From contig MU130662.1 of NCBI GenBank assembly GCA_015039465.1, positions 1-15,103 of the forward strand: a stretch of DNA of 15,103 nucleotides. Direction: 5' to 3'. A program made the position numbers and the translations under genes. The stretch is from Phlegmacium glaucopus (taxonomy: Eukaryota > Basidiomycota > Agaricomycetes > Agaricales > Cortinariaceae). Shown piece by piece: positions 8,151-15,103 of the stretch. The notes under the pieces are model-generated. The model did not search any database. It saw nothing but the letters and a program-made list of their open reading frames with translations, and had not been told where the DNA came from. Each line of letters starts with the position of its first letter. Position 1 is the stretch's first letter.

Positions 8151-8254
8151 CTGTGAATCCGTATCTTTCGACACAGTGTGTAGATCCAAATATAGAATAC
8201 TGTATTCCCAGATTCACGGGGCCCTGTGAATCCGTATCTTTCAACACAGTGTGT
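8151..8254. repeat. 31 bp direct repeat flanking a palindrome
   Basis: A 31 bp block starting CTGTGAATCCGTATC and ending ACACAGTGTGT occurs at 8151-8181 and 8224-8254 with one mismatch. Between and into the second copy lies a 22 bp near-palindrome (8211-8232, arms GATTCAC/GTGAATC around GGGCCC), and GAATACTGTATTC is a smaller palindrome nearby. This could be the end of a transposon, but no partner end is in the window. Confidence 0.75.
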
Positions 8255-8458
8255 CCGTTCCGGGAATCATATCATTCAATACACTGTAGTGTCCCTACCT
8301 GTACCCTGGGTAATTTCCAATTGCTGGGCTGTTAGGGGACACCCAATTTCAAACCAAAGCTCAACCTCAGGCTTATACATCCCACCTCATCGATGGACTT
8401 AACATTCTGTCACTCCATCCAACTCCATTGGAGTTCAACCTCAATTCCAGTCAGACTT
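8255..8458. other. Unannotated spacer
   Basis: I see no gene, repeat array or structured RNA here. The TGCCGG motif, common up to 8150, is absent. Confidence 0.4.
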
Positions 8459-8575
8459 TATTTTTTATTTTCCACATCACACCATTTTTATTTATTTAAT
8501 TAATTATTATTGTATCATTTCTTTATTTTATTTTAATTTTAATTTTATTTTATTTTTTAAATCCTATTTTATTCT
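8459..8575 (-). other. A-rich tail of the LINE (T-rich on + strand)
   Basis: The + strand reads runs such as TTTATTTTATTTTAATTTTAA, so the reverse strand is a run of AATAAA/AAATTA words downstream of the LINE C-terminus. This is where a LINE's 3' A-rich end is expected. It could also be an unrelated AT-rich simple repeat. Confidence 0.55.
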
Positions 8576-8839
8576 CCGTTGTGGTGAACCATATGTCAGA
8601 GAGTATGTATGCTGTAATAAACTACTGTGTTGTTATGCTAATTTATAAGTGTGACGATGACAACTGTATGAAGGTCCCATAAATGGGCTTCAATGTGAGG
8701 GTAATGTTGAAAACTAAGGGATATAGAAATTGAAAGTACAATATATTAAATGAATGGGGGGTCCAGTGACCTAGTGTAGATGAGTGCGTAGCTGGGGGGG
8801 CTTTGATGTAGTGATGTGGTGAGTGGTAGACAACGAGTA
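8576..8839 (-). other. Probable 3' untranslated region of the LINE
   Basis: This lies between the stop after the C-terminal FLHPAP (8840) and the A-rich tract. No coding frame or repeat is supported here. Confidence 0.45.
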
Positions 8840-9945
8840 TCAAGGGGCCGGGTGAAGGAATCTCTTGGTATCTTTAATATATTGGAAGAGCGGCTTCAGT
8901 GCTGTGGGCGAGTTAAGAATCTTTGACAGGTCATGTGCTATGGGCCCCAACGAGGCTTGCATCACACGCATAGTAAGATGAAATGGATAACAGTTTTGTC
9001 GTGTTCGTGACATGTGAGACATAAGGGGGATTCTGCTTTGCCCATATGATGCAGGTGCTTGGTGAGAGGTATATGTGCAGTTCTCAGCTGGGTGAGAATG
9101 GATGTGTGTTTCCGAGACAGAGTACGCGTCAGCGATAGGTATTTGTTTGACGATGCCACTGGTAGGGTAAGTTTGGCGCATTTGTATCTGGGTGACTCGG
9201 TCCATTCTTTCTGTGCGAGTACTTTTAATGTTGCATGAAAAGATTGGCGTAGTGCTGATTTACTGTGGGGTAGCTCCTTGCGTAGGATTTTAGGTGGATC
9301 ATTTAGCTGTCCTTGGCCATCTGTGATGGCTTTTTTTGCCTCTTTGTCCGCTCTTTTGTTGCCTTCTATTCCTTTGTGACCCGGAGTCCACCTGAATGTG
9401 ATTGAAATGCCTCTGTGTTTTTTACATGTGGCGTTGATTTTGTGGAGTAATTCGTTGATGAGATAATGACTAGGGGTTGGTTTTGTGAGCATAGTGGCTT
9501 TGATGATCGCGTGGTTGTCGAGCCCTATTGTTGCTGTTTTGATGTTGCGTTCTTTTGCCACCATTCTGACTCCTATGATAGTGCCTACTCCCTCTCCTTT
9601 GTATACCGTGTGGTGTTATTTGGTCCCCAGCAGGTAGTTAGCCGCCTTCTTTTCCCAATTTCCTCTAAAGAGTACCGCCCCTGCTCCTATTTTGCCATCC
9701 ATCCCTGACCCATCCGTATACACTCTCACATCAGCCTCATCCTCCTTATCCTCCTCAATTGCTTCTTCTTTCGTTTCTGCTATTCTGATCTTGAAGTTTG
9801 GTGCCCATTTGTTGTTGTGATGGACTGAATTGATATTTTCGATCAATGTGGGTTTGATGTTGTAGTTGTGAAATAGAAAGTGCAACGGAGTCGGGTGATG
9901 TTTGACTAAGCATCGTGTGGCGTTCTTGATAGGTTTGTGTAACGT
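8840..9945 (-). pseudogene. LINE ORF2, RNase H domain and C-terminal zinc motif
   Basis: The segment resumes the LINE frame at TLHKPIKNATRCLVKHHPTP. RNase H follows: VRVYTDGSG (D at 9712-9714), EGVGTIIGVRMV, GLDNHAII and PGHKGIEGNKRADKEAKKA, so the acidic residues and late His/Asp are all present. A TAA at 9616-9618 splits LLGTK from HHTVYKGEG, where family members usually have an acidic residue. The end has C-LT-C-HEHDKTVI-H-FILL-C, the CCHC motif typical of LINE C-termini. Just after it (near 8960) the frame shifts and coding continues as MQASLGPIAHDLSKIL...LFQYIKDTKRF to 8840. RNase H helps remove the RNA template during second-strand synthesis (family knowledge). Confidence 0.85.
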
Positions 9946-10854
9946 TGATGTACTAGCGGTGGGATCAGACCGCAAGTAGTAACATAGTTCAGAGGGGTTA
10001 ATGTAGTTTTCCTCGATAGAATTTAAAGAGAAGTTCACGGTATTGAAATATGCAAGAAGAATTAGGTTGCGAAGATAGCGAAGTTTGTGAATGAGAATGC
10101 AGTGCGCGAAGTAGCTTAAAGAATGAGACTATTGACTTAGAACGTTGCTGCAAAGTTTATGGGATCAAAACTCTGGCCGTCTCTTGTTCACCTGGCCTCC
10201 TACTTGCTACAGGTACTTAATACGAGAATAATAAACTAACCAGGTGCGGATATGCGAAACAGTAATGTAAAAATTGAGCTAATGCGAAGTCACATGGGCC
10301 CAGTAGTTTGGTAACGGAGAGATAGGAGGTAAGGTAAAAATAAAGGTGATGAGTAAGGAGGTCAGTTGAATGACCTCCTGTTTCGAAAGAATGATAAAAA
10401 TATATATATGGAAAGATGAAAGAAAGTAAATGTGAAACAACATGGACCATGATAAAACCAATGCACAGGATGCATGGAGAGGTAAGGAATGCGTATGTGA
10501 ACCATGAAAGACTGCAAGATTAGATAGTGGCTGTGCGAATATGCGGCTGCAAAGGAGTGAATATGGCTAAGTCCACTGCGACTAACGAGAGCTGTAGATA
10601 TGTTGAAGTATCAAGTGTGAAGAGGACTGAGGGTACTTTGAATAGTTATGAGGGTTGTAGAGGTGATGTGTGAGACATGTGTGAAGAGTAGGCGATATAG
10701 TAGGACCTGCGAATGATAGTGCGAGGGTTACTGACAACCGCAGCCGAGAATGCGAGTGATAATGGTAACCGCGAGGTATCCGCGAGTGTCTGCGAAGTTG
10801 TTAAATCGCAAAAATAACCTATTTACGAACCTAGAGGTTATATGGATCCTATCA
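9946..10854 (-). mobile_element. Solo LTR (909 bp) inserted in the LINE
   Basis: On the reverse strand it begins TGATAGGATCC and ends GTACATCA, like the LTR at 4800-5534, with many shared blocks between. It is flanked by ACGT at 9942-9945 and 10855-10858 (ACGTT if the first T is counted as target). Removing it and one ACGT gives CAC-ACG-TTA-CAC, joining LPPNHT to LHKPIKNA in the LINE frame. No internal retrotransposon sequence accompanies it, so it is a solo LTR, presumably left by recombination between two LTRs. Short open frames inside it are not genes. Confidence 0.9.
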
Positions 10855-10858
10855 ACGT

Positions 10859-11640
10859 GTGATTTGGGGGTAAAGTAGCCATGCGTAAGGCAGCTCGATA
10901 TAAGTATTTATCTACTAAAAGATGAAAAGGTAAGAGGTTAGCCATGACATCTAATGTATCTGTTGGTGAGGTGCGCATGGCACCCGTTATCATGATGGCT
11001 GCTAAGCGCTGGATTCTGGCGAGTTTTGTGATGATGGGAGTATGCTTGCCTCCGCCCCGTGCACTCGTGGCGGCTTTACGTTGTGGGGTAAGAAAGATAT
11101 CGGCAGCGTATAACATTCTGGGAAGTGCGATGGTGAGGTAGAGTTGGCGTAAGAGCGTCGGTGACACGCCATGTGATTTGTGGACAAGGTGCCGGAACTG
11201 GATCAACCAGTCTTGACCTTTGGCAAGAGCAGCTGCGCCCTGCAATTTCCATGAGAGTTTATTGTCAACAATGACTCCCAGGAATCTGGCTGTTTCTGTG
11301 GACTTGATTCGGTGCCGACCTAATATTAAATCGTTTCTGGGCATGGGGGTACATTTATTACGCATGAATGTGTGGGGAATTGATTGTTTAGTTATGTTGA
11401 GAAGCTGAAATTTGTCTATACCAAACTTGCAGTTATGCATTTTGGCCCAGTTCAAAATGCTGTGCGGTCGGTTCATGATATGCCACAGTTTTTGATGTGT
11501 TTCTGTAAAGTCCTTCCCTGTAACTATTACTGTGGCGTCATTGACATATAGGAGTATTGTTTTGCCTGACTTAGGCTCTGAAATTTTGAGGATGTCGGCA
11601 TTATATATGAGATAACAAATTCTGGAGAATGGGTCGCCTG
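10859..11640 (-). pseudogene. LINE ORF2, reverse transcriptase C-terminal part
   Basis: The fragment starts AGDPFSRICYLIYNADIL, corresponding to the conserved (Q)GDPFS motif. Next is the catalytic box LLYVNDATVIVTGKDF, in which the usual YVDD reads YVND (AAT at 11540-11542), then FLGVIVDNKLSWKLQ (thumb boundary), RQLYLTIALPRMLYAADIF and the connection RIQRLAAIMITGAMRTSPTDTL to LPPNHT. The lost Asp is one of the metal-binding pair in all reverse transcriptases, so the enzyme would be dead. The frame differs from the preceding fragment because of an internal deletion near 11640. Confidence 0.85.
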
Positions 11641-11911
11641 CACATGGTAATGATGTCTTCAGTGTGGCATGCATTGAGCAGCCTGGCCATGCCGTCAGAG
11701 AGTACGATAGGGCACCACGCTGAGGGGATCGTGTAGTCGGATTTACCAGGCTTTTTCATGACTAATGTATCTGTAAGAGCCCATTCGTCTGGGTAGTAAT
11801 TGAGTGTGTGAGTTGCTTGAAATAAAGGTCCAAGATGAGGGACCAAAACCTCTCTTGTGTTAATGAGAACGCTATTAGGTGTAGTACCGTTTCTGGTGGC
11901 TTTGAAGAGGT
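11641..11911 (-). pseudogene. LINE ORF2, reverse transcriptase N-terminal part
   Basis: The reverse-strand frame reads FKATRNGTTPNSVLINTREVLVPHLGPLFQATHTL...YYPDEWALTDTLVMKKPGKSDYTIPSAWCPIVLSDGMARLLNACHTEDI. This is the start of a LINE RT (W...T.V..KPGK.DYT.P...RPI.L). RPI has become CPI, which fits CGC to TGC. After HTEDIITMC the sequence jumps to GDPFS in another frame. About 130 residues expected between these motifs, including the first catalytic Asp (FLDV-type box), are missing. Confidence 0.85.
11898..11906. repeat. 9 bp target-site duplication of the foldback element, left copy
   Basis: GGCTTTGAA occurs here and at 13185-13193, a few bases outside each terminal inverted repeat (5 bp gap left, 4 bp gap right). 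On the LINE strand it encodes Phe-Lys-Ala of the LKPFKA motif. A 9 bp duplication is the usual size for Mutator-like elements. Confidence 0.7.
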
Positions 11912-12180
11912 CTTTACACTCCCCCACGTCTTCCTGGAGGAATCCTGGTGGATTCCTACCTATTCCTCCTGGAATCCTGGAGGAATCCTACCATTCCTGG
12001 TAGGAATACCAGGATTCCGGGAGGAATTTCCTACCAGCCAATTTCCTCTGATTTCCTCTGAAATTGAAATTCCTTGCTCTTCCCAATCCAGGTGGATTCC
12101 TGGTGGATTCCTGGTACTCAAGGAAATTTATACCAGGAATTTGGGAATTCCTTAGGAATTAATCCACCAGGAATCCACCT

Positions 12181-12451
12181 GGAATCCTTGGAATTCCTGG
12201 TACTACCATTAAATAGTATTTATTATTAATATGTAAAGGTAAAATAGAAATATATAGGTTAATTGTAATCCATACATATATAGGTTAACATATATTAAAG
12301 GTGGCAATGCCTTGCTGCCATTTGAATTTGGAATTTTGTTCAGGCTGCGAGGTTTGATTATGTGACCACATGTGACCACATGTGACACATTTGAATCCTG
12401 TAGGAATCCAGGAGGAATCCAGGAATTCCTGATAAATGAGATTATTCCTGG
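12181..12451 (+). repeat. Left arm of the long inverted repeat
   Basis: It begins GGAATCCTTGGAATTCC and ends GAGATTATTCCTGG. It pairs with 12735-13005 over the same length with few mismatches and includes a TGTGACCACA triplicate (about 12362-12390). Confidence 0.85.
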
Positions 12452-12568
12452 TGCATTCCTAGTCAATTCTGGGTGCATTCCTAGTATTCCTGGTGATTCC
12501 TGGTGGATTCCTGGTTGTAGTAACAGTTGTGGTTGTAAGCAAAGTGCTGTTGAGATGTGTCACACCTC

Positions 12569-12692
12569 ACAGCCTGAACAAAATTCAACATTCAAATGGC
12601 AGCCACCTTTGATATGTGTTAACCTATATATGTATGGATTACAATTAACTTATGTATTGTTATTTTACCTTTAAATAATATTTAATGGTAGT
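12569..12692 (-). repeat. Third, shortened copy of the arm sequence in the hairpin loop
   Basis: CAGCCTGAACAAAATTC, CAAATGGCAGC, AACCTATATATGTATGG and TTTAATGGTAGTAC all recur in the right arm in the same direction and in the left arm inverted. Relative to the arm it lacks the TGTGGTCACA triplicate and the AAGGCATTG block, so the element holds two direct copies and one inverted copy. Confidence 0.8.
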
Positions 12693-12734
12693 ACAGAAAT
12701 ACTAGGAATCCACCCAGAATTTACTAGGAATCCA

Positions 12735-13005
12735 CCAGGAATAATCTCATTTATCAGGAATTCCTGGATTCCTCCTGGATTCCTACAGGATTCAAATGTG
12801 TCACATGTGGTCACATGTGGTCACATAATCAAACCTCGCAGCCTGAACAAAATTCCAAATTCAAATGGCAGCAAGGCATTGCCACCTTTAATATATGTTA
12901 ACCTATATATGTATGGATTACAATTAACCTATATATTTCTATTTTACCTTTACATATTAATAATAAATACTATTTAATGGTAGTACCAGGAATTCCAAGG
13001 ATTCC
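12735..13005 (-). repeat. Right arm of the long inverted repeat
   Basis: It begins CCAGGAATAATCTCATTTA and ends CCAAGGATTCC, as the reverse complement of 12181-12451. The high similarity of the arms suggests recent formation or gene conversion. Confidence 0.85.
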
Positions 13006-13181
13006 TGGTGGATTCCTGGTGGATTAATTCCTGGTATAATTTCCTTGAGTACCAGGAATCCACCAGGAATTCTCCAGGAATATTCTCATTTACCAGGAAT
13101 TCCTGGATTCCTCCTGGATTCCTGGAGGAATCCGGGCAGTCCGGGCGGATTCCTGGAGGAAGACGTGGGGGAGTGTAAAGT

Positions 13182-14627
13182 TCAGGCTTTGAAAGGTTTT
13201 AACTTTTTGATCAAGTGGTGTATTTGTTTGTTAGTGATATTACTGAAGGTCCATTTAGGAGGTGGGTAATTTGCGTCAATGGGAGAGGCTGGTGTTAACG
13301 GATTGGGTTTGGGAAAGAAAGTGTCGTATAATAGTTTTCCTTTACTTTCGTTGTCGTTAGCTTCAGTGATGATCTTTTTAGTAGTCAGGTCGATGACTTG
13401 TAGTGTAGGTACTCTTGATCTTCCTGCATCGGTTGGTGGTCCTGTAACCAGTCTGCTTGCCTTCCAGATACTCGATTTGTCTATCCCCTCTAACCACTCC
13501 TCCCAATGTTCAATTTTTGCTTTCCTTACTGCCTCTGCGTAGTCGTTGCGTTGTCTACGGTATTCTTCATGTATTGGATGATGTTGATTCCAGCAATGGT
13601 ATTTGGATTTGGCACCTAATCGTCGTGTTTTCTTTTTTGCTGTTTCTAGGTCCTTGCTCCACCATCGCTTCAAATATGGGCTTGGTGTTGATAGTTTGAT
13701 GTTTTCTTCGATTGAGTGTTGTATTGCTTTGTTCAATCTCTTGAGTTTCTCGTTGAATTCTTGTTTGGTCTGGATTTCAGTAGGGGGCAGGAAATTATCC
13801 AGTTGCTCCTGTAGTGATTCTGTTAGTTTAGCCCAGTCTGTATCTCTGAAGTTACGTCTAGGCTCCCATGCATCTTTAGGGGCTTGAATATCTATTTCTG
13901 TAACAATGGGAAAGTGGTCGGTTTTGATTGGTCTGTTGGCGTTGTTGGTGTGACATTTGATGATACCTTCTAGCATGTCTTCGGAACAAAAGATGTTATC
14001 CACTCTTGTAAGGTTGCCGGTCCCATGAGCTTTCAATGTAGGCGTGAATGGTGGTAAGACCATTTTCATGCTGTGACATCCTAACATATTGAGAAGAGGT
14101 TGAGTGAGGTCAAGATTGTTCCTTGTGACAAGGTGGTTGTTACGTGGCTCATCCCAAATGGGATGGTGCCAATTGAAGTCCCCTAGCCAAAATGTGGTGA
14201 GAGGTAGCTTAGTGCAACGTTGGCGGGCTGGGTCTCGCATGTAGCTCAATAGATGTGTTAGTGCATGATTGTGTTTAATGTCATTGTAAATATTTATAAA
14301 GTGGAGCATACCAAATTGACCGCTAATCTCTAGAGCTGTAATGTCAGGCATGTTGAATGGTATTTGTTTCCACGTGTCCATCGCTAGTTCTGTGCTAATA
14401 AGAATCAGTGACCGAGTGCTATCTGGTTGTTTTTTATGAGTAGTAGGGTAGACGACCAACCAGAGTGGGTTTGCTCTGGATTTACCATTGAAGTCAATAT
14501 AGGGTTCCTGGATGAAACAAAGATTGTAAGTATGTTTTCTAAGTGTTTGTAGTAAGTTGGTTTGGCTAAGAAGTGATTTGTTCGTGTTCTGCTGCCAAAA
14601 TCTGAATGGGCATTGTTCAATTTCCAT
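13182..14627 (-). pseudogene. LINE ORF2, AP-type endonuclease domain and linker
   Basis: The start MEIEQCPFRFWQQNTNKSLL (ATG at 14625-14627) is the usual beginning of such ORF2 proteins and overlaps the ORF1 stop; an upstream in-frame ATG at 14690 exists. The endonuclease motifs are intact: N in QQNTNKS, IQEPYIDF, FWLGDFNWHHPIWDE, TRVDNIFCS and KTDHFPIV, covering the Asn, Glu, Asp and His residues that nick target DNA. A linker follows with KRWWSKDL, YAEAVRKAKIEHWEEWLE and LLYDTFFP, ending KKLKPFKA, where the foldback element cuts the frame (the TGA at 13182-13184 belongs to the insertion junction). This is the best-preserved part of the LINE. Confidence 0.9.
13185..13193. repeat. 9 bp target-site duplication of the foldback element, right copy
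   Basis: GGCTTTGAA, identical to 11898-11906. It lies four bases outside the right terminal inverted repeat. Confidence 0.7.
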
Positions 14628-14850
14628 TAAAACAGTCAGTAACATATGATAACTGCGATGGCTCTGGTGGCGGTCCAATATTGTGGTCATCTGGGTCCAT
14701 GTCTGCCCATGACAGCGATCCCTGTTTGGTTAACGTTGGTGTGTCCCTGTGCCGATTACCGGTATAAATTGTTGTTGTTGTTGTATATAAACACCAACCA
14801 GAGAGCAATGGACTAGTCTTTAAGTCAAAAGCCTCCCTGTTGTTCGTTTA
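14617..14850 (-). pseudogene. LINE ORF1 C-terminal remnant
   Basis: The reverse-strand frame reads TGNRHRDTPTLTKQGSLSWADMDPDDHNIG...TDCFNGN and stops at 14617-14619. The stop overlaps the ORF2 ATG (AATGGAAATTGA), an arrangement that would allow termination-reinitiation. The zinc knuckles expected in ORF1 are not seen. Upstream of about 14850 the frame closes, so the element is likely 5'-truncated or its ORF1 is rearranged. A short (TTG)n tract (14771-14783 on the + strand) lies within it. Assignment rests mostly on position. Confidence 0.5.
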
Positions 14851-15103
14851 GGGAAGGTGTAACCTTGACTTGTATCACACAGAGGTAGGGAGCAAGAGTA
14901 GAGGTGAGGAGGATGAGGATGAAGGTCTTGGAAGATGAATGAGGTAGAAGACGAGGATGAGGATGGGTAAGAAAGAGTCTTCAGTAAGACTATAGTGGTT
15001 GACAGTAGAGGACAGTGACAGTAAGGGACTGAAAAAGCGAACTTAAGGAAGGAATTCACTGGAATTCCACTGAGATGATGAAAGTGGGGGGTAAGAATGA
15101 ATT
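14851..15103. other. Non-coding, purine-rich low-complexity sequence
   Basis: GAGGATGAGGATGAAGG-type repeats fill about 14893-14975 on the + strand. The open reverse frame over them would be a Ser/Pro/His-rich translation of the simple repeat and is not credible. GGAATTCACTGGAATTCC near 15050 resembles the GGAATTCC words of the foldback element but is too short to assign. Confidence 0.5.

Larger units (their letters stand above)
11912..13180. mobile_element. Foldback/TIR element, possibly a non-autonomous Mutator-like element
   Basis: The 1269 bp element is bounded by perfect 24 bp terminal inverted repeats (11912-11935 and 13157-13180, outer end CTTTACACTCCC). It folds into a long hairpin: 12181-12451 is nearly the exact reverse complement of 12735-13005 (271 bp each), and pairing extends outward to about 12100 with indels. 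Between and outside the arms are dozens of GGAATCC/AGGAATTCC/CCTGGTGGATTCC words. No transposase or other coding sequence is present, so movement would need an enzyme from elsewhere. It interrupts the LINE just after LKPFKA. The 9 bp duplication and long TIRs suggest a Mutator-like origin; that family call is inference. Confidence 0.85.
8459..14850 (-). mobile_element. Non-LTR retrotransposon (LINE, Tad/I-like) with nested insertions, inactive
   Basis: Read on the reverse strand, the parts in order are an ORF1 tail, AP-endonuclease, reverse transcriptase, RNase H, a CCHC motif, a 3' untranslated region and an A-rich end. EN plus RT plus RNase H in one ORF fits the Tad1/I-type LINEs common in fungi. 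It is interrupted by a foldback element (11912-13180) and a solo LTR (9946-10854). It has also lost most of the RT core and carries a stop and a frameshift near the end. ORF1 is mostly missing, so it is probably 5'-truncated. The outer limits are approximate: the 3' limit is taken at the A-rich tract, and the 5' limit is set where ORF1 coding ends. I did not identify a target-site duplication. Confidence 0.85.

Noticed and set aside
10217..10461. Small reverse-strand frames
   Set aside because: They lie wholly inside the solo LTR and have no conserved motif.
11835..12674. Forward open frames in the foldback element
   Set aside because: They translate GGAATCC-type repeats and continue antisense to the LINE RT.
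13279..13887. Forward open frames opposite the endonuclease
   Set aside because: They are shadows of the well-supported reverse-strand coding sequence.
14820..15059. Reverse-strand Ser-rich frame as an upstream LINE ORF1
   Set aside because: It is a translation of a simple GAGGAT repeat, in a different frame from the ORF1 remnant and without zinc knuckles.

Overview
The window looks like a fungal, most likely agaricomycete (mushroom-forming basidiomycete), repeat-dense region. The case rests on a KDZ-superfamily transposase with an N-terminal CxC2 cysteine cluster, typical of these fungi, plus introns of about 45-100 nt with GTGAGT/CTAAC/CAG signals, a Tad/I-like LINE and a Gypsy-like gag. 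I see no ordinary host gene, rRNA or tRNA. Almost all of the window can be read as transposable elements, several inserted inside others and several visibly decayed.

Region 1 (1-4799, + strand): the 3' part of a KDZ transposase gene (its 5' end lies outside the window) can be assembled from five exons. It carries two in-frame TGA codons and a D-to-N change in its DGNF motif. A second, unrecognised two-exon gene (3396-4759) follows and has one in-frame TGA. The whole block is packed with the hexamer TGCCGG/CCGGCA.

Region 2 (4800-7286, +): an LTR (4800-5534), a TGG-type primer-binding site and a gag-like ORF (5724-7286), with no protease, reverse transcriptase, RNase H or integrase after it and no 3' LTR in the window. 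The ORF crosses a run of 26 A. TGCCGG hexamers are absent from the LTR start to this A run and frequent straight after it, so the junction deserves attention.

Region 3 (7287-8458): no gene. It holds arrays of 16-20 bp units built on TGCCGG, dispersed TGCCGG motifs, and a 31 bp direct repeat overlapping a palindrome.

Region 4 (8459-14850, - strand): a broken LINE, with an ORF1 tail, AP-endonuclease, reverse transcriptase, RNase H, a C-terminal CCHC motif and an A-rich tail. Two later insertions sit in it: a 1269 bp foldback/TIR element (11912-13180) flanked by a 9 bp direct repeat, and a 909 bp solo LTR (9946-10854) flanked by ACGT, of the same family as the LTR in region 2. Removing each with one copy of its target duplication restores the LINE reading frame. 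Independently, the RT core has an internal deletion, its YVDD box reads YVND, the RNase H domain has a stop, and there is a frameshift near the C-terminus. The last ~250 bp (14850-15103) hold only low-complexity, purine-rich sequence.

Order of events by nesting: the LINE came first, then the foldback element and the solo LTR. Several inactivating changes in both the KDZ gene and the LINE fit CpG-to-TpG/CpA transitions, as expected from deamination of methylated cytosine.
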